Shown here in pieces: positions 11,101 through 26,000 of a stretch of 64,000 nt of DNA. Both the position numbers and the translations under genes were made by a program. Origin of the DNA: Lingula anatina (taxonomy: Eukaryota; Brachiopoda; Lingulata; Lingulida; Lingulidae); NCBI RefSeq assembly GCF_001039355.2, contig NW_019775425.1, forward strand, positions 1,052,479 through 1,116,478. The letters are read 5' to 3'. Numbering within the stretch: position 1 is the stretch's first letter; each line of letters begins with the position of its first letter. The notes below the pieces were generated by a model, which saw nothing but the letters and a program-made list of their open reading frames with translations, did no database searches and was not told the origin of the DNA.

Positions 11101-14100
11101 ACAAAAATATTTACAGTTTAAACATACTTTGTAGTAAAAAATATCCTTATGTGTCTGACAAAAAAATAAAGCTTCACGTATGTCTTATGGCATATTTGAA
11201 ATACAATTTAACTTTGGAATCCAGAAAAGCTTCAGCAAAACTAAGACCATCAACTGTAACATTCATATTTCAGGATAATTTTAAAAATAAACACAACCAT
11301 TAAATCACATTTATATGGTATAGTATTTCTGAAGCTCAATGTAGTAGTTTTATTCAAAATCTTACTGGTTAATCCAGCTGCCAGGAATATAACACGTCCA
11401 TGGATCTGGAGGGATCCCGTAGTAGTATCTGTTACTGGTGTCATTCAGGTCCCCAATATCATCTTCAGTCCTGGGCACAGAGCAGTTGAAATCATGGTCC
11501 TCTTCTGTGGGACGTCTGTTCACTCCAACATAGACCATGTAGGAATAATTGGCAGGGGTCTCCAAAGTTTCATTCAATGTGGTACTATTAGAGTCCAAGG
11601 AGGAATTTGATACGGAGAGGAGTCTACGAAGGGTTGCTGAGGATGAAGAGTTTGTGGATGAGGATGAGGAGTTGGTGGCGGTAGTGTTGGAAATTGAAGT
11701 ATCGTCAGTTTCATTACTTGGGGGAGGTGGAGGGTCCCAGTAGGTGCATAAAATAATGGCAGCTGCATAAGCCGGAGATGACACTTTGTGAACGACAAAC
11801 TTCTTGCTAGTTGGGGTTGTATAATTTGTGGAAACCTCTGGCATTTGTGGATTTTCCACTATGATCACTAGGACGACTGGTACATCCAATTTTGTAGCAT
11901 TAATTGTGCTTCCAGCATCATCAGTCATGGACAAAGCAACCAGTCCAGTGGTAGGAGCTGTTGGGGCACTTGAGGAGTTGCTGCTATTGCTACTAAATGG
12001 ATTGGATGTCATGCTTGTCATCTGAAAATACACAGACTTAATGTGATCATTGTGTAACATCAACATGGTATTGCGCATGTGCTTGGTATGGCCAGAGTAG
12101 CAACTGGAAATATATGGGTAGGGAATACCTTCTGCGTTCCACATGATTGGCCTTATTTTTTAGCATGATGCTTTATTTGAGCCCAATATTCTGCGTGAAA
12201 CGTGATTCAGGAATTCTTGGTGATTGACCCGAATATATCTTCGTTATTGGTGATTGAGCTGTTTTAATTCTTGGTGATTGGTGATTAAGGGAGGGGGGGG
12301 GTATTCCCTACCCTCATATACCTATGCATCAATTATCAGGAAATCTTCCAGGTAATTTGACAAAAGCATAAGACAAGTCCAAAAAGTCACATATATTTCA
12401 AGATATCTTATTGTTGGTCCTGACTGCTGAGCATCATAAAAACAAACACAATCATTTGATTCAAACTGGTAGAATATACAGACACAAATGCAGAGATTTT
12501 ATGTTGCACAATGTGAGTGCAAATGCGGAGCAGCATAAGATAATGTGATCTATATAAGAAATACATTTTACATGGTGGTGGGGGCAATTCTTTCTTAAAT
12601 CATTTTCAAAGCTCTGTGTTGCAGTTTTACTCAAAATTACCTTAATGGAGAGAGTGGAGGAAGTCTCATTGCCAGTTCCAAGGAAGTTTGAGGCAGGTGG
12701 AAAGTTGATTTTTGTGTTACCAGCAGACTGTGAATCTGATAATAAATGAAAGAATAAAAATGATTGTCTACTTATTCAAATCAATTCATAAACAAACATG
12801 ACAAAATATAGCATACATGTAAACTAAGTACTCCTTGTTTTCTCAAGAGACAATCTAAAATTCAAGTGTTTACTAAAATGTAAACTCACTCATGTCTTCT
12901 GGATATATCCTGGTGATATTGGTATTCATGCTGGACGAGTTCACTGTGATTGGAGGCTGACTGGTAACCATGACACTGGCCAGCAGATCAGTCACATCGT
13001 CCATTACAGCAAACAGTCTCTGCAGATAACATAATTACAAAAGATGATCATATCTTTTATACACTGACATACTTGTGTGCATGTGTCTGCACACAGGTAG
13101 AGAAAATATTTTATTTTTACTCATCATAAATTACTTAATTATAAATATCACTGAAACCATCAGTTACATGTCATCAAGGGTTGTGCAAACATCATTTTCT
13201 CCGTTTTAATGCAAAGAAGCAACCCGACTCAGTAAAAAGTTTGCTTAAATTAGTTCAATATTTCAATATTCCACACCAGAACGAGCCTACAAAAAGATAT
13301 AGATACAAGGCACAGGCATACTCCACCCATGTGCTGTCATCCCAGGTATCACTTCAATAAGGTGATATCAGGAAAATCTTCTAAGATCTATTGACCAGTA
13401 TGTTTATAAATGTAAGTACATATTTGCAATAATAAAAACAAAATCTTCAACTTACGGTATTCAGGGCATTGATATCACTTTGCAGAACATCACCACTCTA
13501 GAAAAACAAAAATTTCTTTTCAGTAGATTGAAAAAATGTCAAAATATGTTATATAATCACTGACTTTGGCTGAGGACAATTTGTTGCTTTACTGACCTCT
13601 GAAAAGTAATGTTGACTGAGGCACAGCTGAAGCTGATAATTTTTTATTATCTAATTTAATACAGTGTAATTATTCCATAAATATATGTGAAGCAAATGGG
13701 AAACCAATTTTCATATTTTATTGACAGCTACAACTCAACTTTGCATCAACATCTGGTTGTGCCATTGCGCAACAATGGGAAAGGGGTGTCAAAGGTAGAA
13801 AATGTCTTTACCTTTTGCAAATTGTCCATATTCAAGTTGAAAATTAAAAAAGATTTGAAATAATTTTTGACAACTGCTTATAGTGATCAAATTCAAGTAC
13901 TTTTCAAGGACAAAAATGACAAAATAAAATTCCCTTATAGCAATTTTAAGTACTTTTCAAGACCACAACTGAACTCCAAGGTACTGAACTAAATTTAAGC
14001 CTGTACAACCCTGCCAAATACACATGCATCTAAATATATGACTCATTAATCCAATTAAATTAACCCTGATCATTTTTATGATCATGTATAATACATATGC

Positions 14101-15287
14101 TAAATTAAATTTGTTACATGACTTACAATTTTAATTGACAGATAGTAATTAAAATATAAAATCAGCGTATTACAGGCATTGAAACTTCGCAAAAAAAGCT
14201 TTACTTCTTACCTTCCCAAGAGTTTTTAGTACCACTGTCAAGGATCCTTAAATAATGAAAACAAAATTACCATTTTGCACATATTTGTATTTGTAAGATT
14301 GTCTTTGGCAAGCTGTACAGTTCCATTAAGAACATAGGTATATATTATGTGGAAATGAAAAAAAATTATGTCAAACTACATATGTATAAACAAAAGATTT
14401 CTGCCTAATAGCCAAGGTTAATCTTTAAACATTTGACATATCCTGAACAATAATTCAAAAAAGTAAGCAAACCATTACAGTGACTGTAACATTAGAAATT
14501 ACACCAGTCTTTCATAAGATCAAATAAAATAAAATCAACAAACCAATAATCTCTTGGATCATCTGGCAATTGGGCATCAATACAGAGGGCTCCATGTCAT
14601 CTTTGTTATCATACAGTACTTGATATGCAGATTCAGTGAATGTTGTAATACTGGCCTAGAAAGTAATGAAAATAAAATTCAAAGTAACCATCCTTGATTA
14701 CATAAATGAGTCTTTAAAACAAATTTTGTATCATAAAATTCTATTGCATGTGTAGCAGTAAAGTTTCAAGGTGCTTCAACAGCATTTGGTTATACTAGGA
14801 TCTCATAGGTCAGACATGGACTGGGGTATCTTAGGTGTATGGAAATTACTTACCACAGCATCATAGGTAATCTCATTAGTAATCTGAACTATGCTTGCCA
14901 CTCCAGATATAACAAGACGAGTGATAGATAAACTGGTCACAGTCAGATCCCCTATAACTTGACAAATTTCAGTACGGATCTGGAACAAAAATCAATATAT
15001 ATCATTATTTCATGGATTGCTCAGGAGTTAAAGAGAGATGTACAATGCAAATTTATGTTGAGATTGCCAAAATATGTTAAACAAAAAATATCTAGTGATA
15101 GCTTTGAGATAAAAACAATCAGTTTGCCTGGGAAAAATCTCATTAAAAACTGATCTAAATTGTGATTGGGAGTTTCTGACTTATCAATATCTGAATAAGA
15201 ATATTTTATGAGAATTGCATGACTGTATTTTTTTCAGTTTTTCTTTTACCTTTCTTTTCTCCACTGGAAATATAAAATTAAAGCAAA

Positions 15288-15340
<53 letters not shown>

Positions 15341-16124
15341 CGCGCGCGTGCGTGCGTGTATCTGACATATCTTTCTCCAGAGCAATAATCAAGTTGAAAT
15401 CTTTATTTGACCTAATCTGTAACCTGCAATGCTTATTAAATAGCAGTCAATCCCATGCTCCTTATAGATGTACATAGATGGTGTGTGTTTCAAGTCTTTT
15501 CTTGATTAAAAGAATGGCATATGGGATGAAAGAAATTAAGTTAGCAGCTGCTTATACCTGTGTCCTTAGTACTAGCCAAGCATTGTATCCAGTGTTATAT
15601 TCGAGTTGAAGACTGGAAAGGCTATTTTGGTGGGTGGTGATTTCTCCATTTTGTGCATCTGTGCGGTCTGCCTCAGGCACCAGCAGCAGCTCACTGAGGG
15701 TAGCATTGGTGGCCTGGATTGCTGTGAAAAAAAAAAGAAAAATCTCCAGGAGTTGAAAATAAGGTTTTGAGGCACTTGTAAATTGGGAAAGTGCTCTTTG
15801 TAACTTAACTGCCCTAAAAAATTGCCCAAAGTGTAAATGTACTTCAAATTCATTTTACCCTGCACACACGCTTTAAAATTAAAATTCTTTCAACAGGAAA
15901 AATTATACAAACTCTATAAAACTGGTAATATTTTCCACTTGACACTTGAATTGCTTTGGAAATCACTGACAGAATTCATAAAGAAACTGGTACAAATGCT
16001 ATAACTTTTTAAAGCTTATTTTCCAGAATTTACCAGTTAAAAATAAAAAAAAATCTTTTCAGTCTACATAGTCATATGAATGAAAAATATCATTTCCAAT
16101 TCAAAAATGAAAGCTCCCAAACCA

Positions 16125-16183
<59 letters not shown>

Positions 16184-19100
16184 CAATCCATTAATTCAGT
16201 CCGCCCTTCATACTGGTTATTGACATTCATGTACATGATCAGGACCACCAGTGTTTGCATCATGCCACGTATATCCCCACTGTTGCTGAGAGTTGAGATA
16301 TACCCCTCCGGACCAGTCATGTTCCCCATCATGGATGCCATGACTTCTGCTGCTGGAGGGTTCACCTTGAAATAAACAACATTAAGTGGTATTAATCCAT
16401 TTTCTTATGATGGTCTCACTCCATCACAATTTTAGTTTTACCCAACTATTCAACTATTAAGTTGCCAATTTGACTATTCAGTAAAATTGCATCTTTTTAT
16501 TAGCATTATATCATCTTACATAAGTGCAGTTATATAACTAGAGGATCAGAGAGGCGATACCGCCTGGTATTGTACCACCAGCTGGAGTAAGAGCATTCGT
16601 ATGGGAAGGAAAAAGAAGGGGGAGGGGCTGTCTCACTAGCTGACGATCTTTCGCAAACAAAAGCCATTGAATGAATATACGATTGCAACGATCCCCCACT
16701 GTTCTTCCTTGCTCTTTGGCCAACGAAGACTCAAATATGAAAATCGCGTCCTCATCTCTTTCACATTGGGAATGAACTTTCGCTAGCNCAATTCTGCATA
16801 CTATTTAACTAAAATCATGCTGAATTTTTCACAATAAAGCCCACTTTGAGTCACTCTTATAAAATTATTTTAAGTTTATTTGTTGCATAATCTTACAATA
16901 AATCTAGAAAGTATTTTGTAACAGCAGAATAGTATTAATTTTAGCAATACTTGATAAAATTTAATTGTGCAGCTGTCACTAGCGCAGCAAGTAGCAGTGA
17001 AGACAAGGTATATATCACTGCCACATGAAAGTTGAACTACACCTTTGAGGCTGCCTTCTTAGGTGTTGCTGCCACAGAGGTGCCACCTGACGAGGTGCCA
17101 CCTGACGATGTGGTATCTGATGTGGCACTTTCATCTTCAGCTGGGTCACTTAGATGGTAACAGATACACTGAATAGAGTCCACTGTGGTTAATGGACCAA
17201 CCTTTATTAAAAAGAAGAACAAAATTAGAACAAGGTTTTCATGTATCAAATATCATGGTGGTAATCAATAAACTTAAACTTAAGCAAGAAACCCACTTTC
17301 TAACAAACTGCCTCATAGTCAAACTAAAAATGATTTCCTTTGTTTTTCATTCAGTTGTTCAAATTCTTGTTCAAACCTTCAGACTAGCTATTAGATAACT
17401 GTAACAGATACATATAGCAGCACATTACAGATAAATATATCATACATTTTTTGGTCATTGTCAACTGGCTTATTTATATAAAGTACGCCTAAATATAACA
17501 TAATTAAAGACAGTTCCATACAAATATAGTGTGACAGAATTGAATACTAATATTACAATCTACTTAATATCATTTGGTTTTTAATTCATAAGACTTACTT
17601 CACAGCCATCAGACACAAAAGCTTCCTTCACATCACTCCAATAAACGCAAGTGGCAAAAAAAGTAGACGTTTGATATCCAACACCCGTTTCTGTCAAATT
17701 TTCTGAAATCATATTTGAGATTTGATAAACATGGACCATGATTCAAAGACATCTAACTGAATACGTGATGCAGCTATTAGCATTTTCAAATTTATAGGTT
17801 ACGTAATGTATTTCAGATTGTAAAAAAACAACACAATAGATGCGATGATGTACTTACTACAGACTGTGTATAAAACCTAAATAATAACTGAAATTTAAAC
17901 AGCTAATTATTTGAACGGAAAAAAGTTTGATAAAAAAAAATTGCCAAAGAGGTATCACATTTTATTCTGATATCACTTACCATTCCATAATTCACTGGTG
18001 TTGTCAATATTCAACCGAACTCCCCAGTACAGAGTATATGGTTCAGACCTAATAAAACAAAAATATTTACAGTTTAAACATACTTTGTAGTAAAAAATAT
18101 CCTTATGTGTCTGACAAAAAAATAAAGCTTCACGTGTGTCTTATGGCATATTTGAAATACAATTTAACTTTGGAATCCAGAAAAGCTTCAGCAAAACTAA
18201 GACCATCAACTGTAACATTCATATTTCAAGATAATTTTAAAAATAAACACAACCATTAAATCACATTTATATGGTATAGTATTTCTGAGGCTCAATGTAG
18301 TAGTTTTATTCAAAATCTTACTGGTTAATCCAGCTGCCAGGAATATAACACGTCCATGGATCTGGAGGGATCCCGTAGTAGTATCTGTTACTGGTGTCAT
18401 TCAGGTCCCCAATATCATCCTCAGTCCTGGGCACAGAGCAGTTGAAATCATGGTCCTCTTCTGTGGGACGTCTCTTCACTCCAACATAGACCATGTAGGA
18501 ATAATTGGCAGGGGTCTCCAAAGTTTCATTCAATGTGGTACTATTAGAGTCCAAGGAGGAATTTGATACGGAGAGGAGTCTACGAAGGGTTGCTGAGGAT
18601 GAAGAGTTTGTGGATGAGGATGAGGAGTTGGTGGCGGTAGTGTTGGAAATTGAAGTATCGTCAGTTTCATTACTTGGGGGAGGTGGAGGGTCCCAGTACC
18701 GGGTTGAAATAATGACAGCTGCATAAGCCGGAGATGACGCTTTGTGAACGACAAACTTCTTGCTAGTTGGGGTTGTATAATTTGTGGAAACCTCTGGCAT
18801 TTGTGGATTGTCCACTTTGATCTCTAGGACGACTGGTACATCCAATTTTGTAGCATTAATTGTGCTTCCAGCATCATCAGTCATGGACAAAGCAACCAGT
18901 CCAGTGGTAGGAGATGTTGGGGCACTTGAGGAGTTGCTGCTATTGCTACTAAATGGATTGGATGTCATGCTTGTCATCTGAAAATACACTTAATGTGATC
19001 ATTGTGTAACATCAACATGGTATTGTGCATGTGCTTGGTGTGGCCAGAGTAGCAACTGGAAATATATTGGCCTTATTTTTTTAGCATGATGCGTTATTTG

Positions 19101-22100
19101 AGCCCAATATTCTGCGTGAAACGTGATTCAGGAATTCTTGGTGATTGACCCGAATATATCTTCGTTATTGGTGATTGAGCCGTTTTAATTCTTGGAGTTT
19201 GGTGATTAAAAGGGGGGGAGGGGGTATTCCCTACCCTCATATACCTATGCATCAATTATCAGGAAATCTTTCAGGTAATTTGACAAAAGCATAAGACAAG
19301 AGATTTTATGTTGCACAATGTGAGTGCAAATGCAGAGCAGCATAAGATAATGTGATCTGTATAAGAAATACATTTTACATGGTGGTGGGGGCAATTCTTT
19401 CTTAAATCATTTTCAAAGCTCTGTGTTGCAGTTTTACTCAAAATTACCTTAATGCAGAGAGTGGAGGAAGTCTCATTGCCAGTTCCAAGGAAGTTTGAGG
19501 CAGGTGGGAAGTTGATTTGTGTGTTACCGGCAGACTGTGAATCTGATAATAAATGAAAGAATAAAAATGATTGTCTACTTATTCAAATCAATTCATAAAC
19601 AAACATGACAAAATATAGCATACATGTATACTTAAAGTACTCCCTGTTTTCTCAAGAGACAATCTAAAATTCTAGTGTTTACTGGAATATAAACTCACTC
19701 ATGTCTTCTGGATATATCCTGGTGATATTGGTATTCATGCTGGACGAGTTCACTGTGATTGGAGGCTGACTGGTAACCATGACACTGGCCAGCAGATCAG
19801 TCACATCGTCCATTACAGCAAACAGTTTCTACAGATAACATAATTCCAATAGATGATCATATCTTTTATACACTGACATACTTATGTGCATGTGTCTGCA
19901 CACAGGTAGAGAAAATATTTTATTTTTATTCATCATAAATTACTTAATTATAAATATCACTGAAACCATCAGTTACATGTCATCAAGGAATGTGCAAACA
20001 TCATTTTACCCTTTTAATGCAAAGCAGCAACCTGACTGAGTAGAAAGTTTGCTTAAAATAGTTCAATATTTCAATATTCCACTCCAGAATGAGCCTACAA
20101 GAAGATAGATTCAAGGCTCAGGCATACTCCACCCATGTGCTGTCATCCCAGGTATCACTTTAATAAGGTGATATCAGGAAAATCACTTTAATAAGGTGAT
20201 ATCAGGAAAATCTACTAAGATCTATTGACGAGTATGTTTATAAATGTAAGTACATATTTGCAATAATAAAAACAAAATTTTAAACTTACGGTATTCTGGG
20301 CATTGATATCACTTTGCAGAACATCACCACTCTAGAAAAACAAACAATTCTTTTCAGTAGATTGACAAAATGTCAAAATATGTTATACAATCACTGACTT
20401 TGGCTGAGGACAATTTGTTGCTTGCTGACCTATGAAAAGTAACGTTGACTGAGGCACAGCTGAAGCTGATAATTTGTTATTATCTAATTTAATATGGTGT
20501 AATTATTCCATAAATATATGTGAAGCAAATGGGAAACCAATTTTCATAATTTACTGACAGCTACAACTCAACTTTGCATCAACATCAATACCTGGTTGTG
20601 CCATTGCGTAACAATGGGAAAGGGGTGTCAAAGGTAGAAAGTGTCTTTACCTTTTGCAAATTGTCTATATTCAATTTGAAAATTAATAGATTTGAAATGA
20701 TTTTTGACAACGGCTTATAGTGATCAAATTCAAGTACTTTTCAAGGACAAAAATGACAAAATAAAATTCCCTTATAGCAATTTTAAGTACTTTTCAAGAC
20801 CACAACTGAATTTCCAAGGTACGGAACTAAATTTCAGCCTGTACAACCCTGCCAAATACACATGCATCTAAAAATATGACTCATTAATCCAATTAAATTA
20901 AACCTAATCATTTTTATGAACATCTATAATAAATATGCTAAACTAAATCTGTTACATGACTTACAATTTTAATCGACAGATAGTAATAAAATTATGAAAT
21001 CAGCATATTACAGGCATTGAAACTTTGCAAAAAAATCTTTATGGGTACTTCTTACCTTGCCAAGATTATTTAGTACCAATGTCAAGGATCCTAAATTAAT
21101 GGAAACAAAATTACCATTTTGTACATATTTGTATTTGTAATATTGTCTTTGGCAAGCTGTATAGTTGCATTAAGAACATCGGTACATATATTATGTGAGA
21201 ATGAAAAAAATTTATGTCAAACTACATATGTATAAACAAAAGATGTCTGCCTAATAGCCAAGGTTAATCTTTTAACATTTGACATATATTAGACATATTC
21301 TGAACAATAATTCAAAAAAGGAAACAAACCATTACAAAACTGTTACATTTGAAAATAACTCGTCTTTTGTAAGATCAAATCAAATCAAATCTACTAACCA
21401 ATAATCTCTTGGATCATCTGGCAATTGGGCATCAATACAGAGGGCTCCATGTCATCCTTGTTATCATACAGTACTTGATATGCAGATTCAGTGAATGTTG
21501 TAATACTGGCCTAGAAGGTAATGAAAATAAAATTCAAAGTAACCATCCTTGATTACATAAATGAGTCTTTAAAACAATAAAGATATTCTATAAAATGTGA
21601 AGAAGAAAAGTTCAAGATGACTCAACAGCAGTACTAAGTGGTTATACCAAGATCTCATAGGTCAGACATGGACTGGGGTATCTTAGGTGTATGGCAATTA
21701 CTTACCACAGCATCATAGGTAATCTCATTAGTAATCTGAACTATGCTTGCCACTCCAGATATAACAAGACGAGTGATAGATAAACTGGTCACAGTCAGAT
21801 CCCCTATAACTTGACAAATTTCAGTACGTATCTGGAAAAAAATCAATGTATAATTATTTCATGGACTGCTCAGGAATAAAAGAAAGATGTGTAATGCAAA
21901 TTAATACCAAGACAGTCAAAATTTGTTTAACAAAAAATATCTAGTAATAGCTCTGAGATAAAAACAATCAGTTTGCCTGGGAAAATCTCATAAAAATTGT
22001 GCTTGGGAGTTTCTGACTTATCAATATCTGAATAAGAATATTTTATGAGAATTGTGTGACTGTATTTTTTCAGTTTTTCTTTAACCTTTCTTTTCTCCAC

Positions 22101-23010
22101 TGGAAATATAAAATTAAAGCAAATATATATATAGCTATATACTCTAATGCAGAAGGTGAACCCAAAACATTCCTCTCTCACTGAATTCAGGGTGGGCTAG
22201 AAACAGTATTCCCATGCTGAAATTGCTGACATAACTAGTAAATCTGACATATCTTTCTCCAGAGCAATAATCAAGTAGAAATCTTTAATTGACTTAATCT
22301 GTAACCTGCAATGCTAAATCCCAGTCAATCCCATGCCACTTATAGATGTACGTATATGGATTGTGTTTCATGTGAAGTCCTTTCTTGATTAAAAGAATGT
22401 CATATGGGATGAAGGAAAATAAGTTAACAATACCTGTGTCCTTAGTACTAGCCAAGCATTGTATCCAGTGTTATATTCGAGCTGAAGACTGGAAAGGCTA
22501 TTTTGGTGGGTGGTGATTTCTGCATTTTGTGCATCTGTGCGGTCTGCCTCAGGCACCAGCAGCAGCTCACTGAGGGTAGCATTGGTGGCCTGAATTGCTG
22601 TGAAAAAAAAGAAAACACTCAAGGAGTTGAAAATAAAGTTTTGAGGCACTTGTAAATTGGGAAAATTCTCTTTTTAACTTAACTGCCCTGAAAAATTACT
22701 TGCCCAAAGTGAAAATTTACTCAAATTAATCTTACCCGGCACACACTTTGCTGACTTTAAAATTAAAATTCTTTCAATAGGAAAAAATTATAAAAACTCT
22801 TTAAAACTGTTAATACTTTCAAATTGATGCTTGAATTACTTTGGAAAGCATTTACAGAATTCATAAAGAAATTGGTACAAGTGATATAACTTTTTAAAGC
22901 TTATTTTCCAGAATTTACCAGTTAAAAATAAAAAATATATCTTCTCAGGCTACACAGTCATAAGAATTGGAAATATCATTTCCAATTCAAAAATGTAAGC
23001 TCCCAGACCA

Positions 23011-23062
<52 letters not shown>

Positions 23063-26000
23063 CCTACAATCCATTAATTCCGTCCGTCCTTCATACTGGT
23101 TATTGATATTCATGTATGTAATCAGGACCACCAGTGTTTGCATCATGCCACGTATATCCCCACTGTTGCTGAGAGTTGAGATATACCCCTCCGGACCAGT
23201 CATGTTCCCCATCATGGATGCCATGACTTCTGCTGCTGGCGGGTTCACCTTGAAATAAACAACATTAAGTGGTATTTATCCATTTTCTTATGATGGTCTC
23301 ACTCCATCACAATTTTAGTTTTACCCAACTATTAAACTATTAAGTTGCCAATTTGACTATTCAGTAAAATTGCATCTTTTTATTAGCATTATATCATCTT
23401 ACATAAGTGCAGTTATATAATTATTAATCAGCACTGATACATTGTATCACCAGTCCCAAATTATCTGTTTGTCTCATCTCAAAATCATTCATATTTGATA
23501 TTTCCATCATTTCTATTTCAACAGTATTTCATTAAATTAAATCTATTTTCAGTCATTATAAAACAAATTCTTAGGGTGCATTCCCAGAGATTTAGATCGA
23601 TCCAGAGATTTAGATTTAGATTGACCTAACTCCCTAGGGGTTCACGCTAAATTGCAGTCAGCCGAGCGCGCACAATTGTTAATTATCCCCTTACAGCTTT
23701 TTGTAGGTGGGACAGACGCTTAAGCCAGCTAAGCTGACAGTAATCTAGTGAGACTCCTCCCCACAGGGATAGATCGAAGTAAAATCTATGGGGTCTTAGA
23801 CTCACTGTTGTCGTCATCTCTATGGAAACTACACCCTTTATGGCATCAGTGGCTTCAAGCTTCAGCTGAAGAATGAAAGAGTTCTCAGAGTTCCCTTGTG
23901 GCAAATATGCATCTTCTCTCAGAAAAGGATTGGGTCCTGAAAAATATTTTGTTATTCATATAAAAATATATAATAATTGACAAAAAGGATTAACATAATT
24001 CAATTCCCATCAACGTGTGTCTAAATGACACCTGTCAGAAATTAAGAAAAAGGACTATGCCTTCTAGACCTACGTTAAAAAGCAGTCTCAGTAACTATAG
24101 CAATTTGTGTTCCTTTGCCTGCTTCTAAGTTCACAAGTCACTGCATGCCTTTTGCCTAACCAACCTTCATCAACCATGGACCATTCATCAGCTGACGTGA
24201 TTCTGTAGAACAGCTTGTAGCCCAATGGCAAGTCTTCATCTAAGAAGTCCTCGAAGCACTCCACATTGTACTTGGTTTCCAGTGCTGAGCCATTGGACGG
24301 CACAACTGTGCAGTTACCTGCTCTTGGAGGTTCGTTAATGGTAAAAGTTCTTCGATTTTCACCTAAAAATAATAGAGACATTGTAAATTATCAGCAGGAA
24401 ATAGTGATAAATATATTTTAATAAGTGCTAGTTGGACCAAAAATGCACACGCACCTCTTCAAAGTCAACCACAGCTGCTTTCAAAGCCAAATGATCCACT
24501 TTTGTCATTGGTCATTGCTTTGTTGCACTGCACAAGGATAAAATAATACTTCACGAGAGAAAATTCTGTTAGATGGATGTTCTAATCATGTCTGAGAACA
24601 ATCAAAGTTCTAATCATGGCTTTTAACCTGATACCTACCATAGTTATCAGACTGGCCTGGACGCCATGCTTTAGCAATCAGATGATATATGCAGCGGTCA
24701 GTCTCCTGGAAGAGGGTGTTGTCCAGATATAGTCCAGATGTGGTGATTCCAGTTCCCTGAACTGCTCCTATCCACTGATCATGGGGCCAGTAGGGGGTTG
24801 TGTAGGGATTTTGGCCTATTGTACAAATCTTCATCAACTCCCATCTATAAAGCCATGAAAATAATGGCATCAGGAAACTCTTGATTCACCTGTATATATT
24901 TTGTTTATCCCAAATATTTTTTAAGGCAAAATTTCATGTCAAATGACAGCTTGGTCAAAAATGATTGATTTCTGAGCTTAATTTAATTTTTATCAACACC
25001 AGTTGCTGCAATATTGCTGCAAATTGTAATTCCTTCTTGAAAAATTGCAGCAAATTTGCTGCAAAATGGCTGTAAATTTGCACAGATAAATTTTTCCTTG
25101 CAAACTCCTGCAAACTTGCTACAGCATACTTTGCCTTTTCATTTTGCCTACTGGAAAAAACCTTAGTGCCTAATTCATTTGCCAATGAAGGCCAATATCT
25201 TGGCTTTTTTGATAAAGTACCATATTAAAAATATCACTTCAAACTTAAATAACAATACCTCAATACTTGAAAATTAATGACTTACTGATATTCATATGCC
25301 TGGCCTCTCCTCCTTGCTTTAATGGAAACTTCAGTGGTGAAAGCTTCCTTGGGGTTCAGTTTTTCAGCACAATTGGCCTTACACCTTAAAACGGTTGAGA
25401 AAAAATGTTCACAGATGTTCATGCTAAAAGAATCTGACTTGTTAGAAGTAGGTTAAGGTGACCAAGTCACAAGGCGATGACAAGGGGTTCATTATAATTA
25501 AGGAGATCTAGGTTGCAATATGATAGACAGCTTAGCAGCACCAGAAAACATTTCCAAATGTATCATATGGAAGAATTAAATAACCTCAGAAAATAAAAAT
25601 TTATGTTTATGTTTATTAAATTTAAAGAAGAGGGAAAAAAACTTACACGATATCAATATCTGGAGGATCTCCCATGGTGACGTTAATCCCATGAGTTGCC
25701 ACACAAACCCTGTCATCTTTCTGAACAACCACTGTGAGTTCTATAACTTTCAACTCATACGTTTGGTCTGAGTTGAAGATGATTTCTCCAGTGGTCCAAT
25801 TGTCCATAATACCTTAGACAAAAATAGTTACACTTGTTAAACAGCATATTGTAGAATGATACATTGCAGAGCAGTAAATCATCAGATAATGAATTTAAAA
25901 CTTAACAACTGACAAAGAGCTTTGTCCCTATACAACAGGCCATATGGTAAATATTGAAATGTTAAAACAAACTGCATGATGCCAAAAAAAGAAATTCACA

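Noticed and set aside
15292-15477. Cys/Val-repeat open frame
   Set aside because: It is the translation of the (TG)n/(CG)n microsatellite.
16538-16723. 61-codon minus-strand open frame in the insert
   Set aside because: Part of its C-terminal end recurs in the insert at 45519, but it is short and the element is cut by an N. No protein family is recognised.
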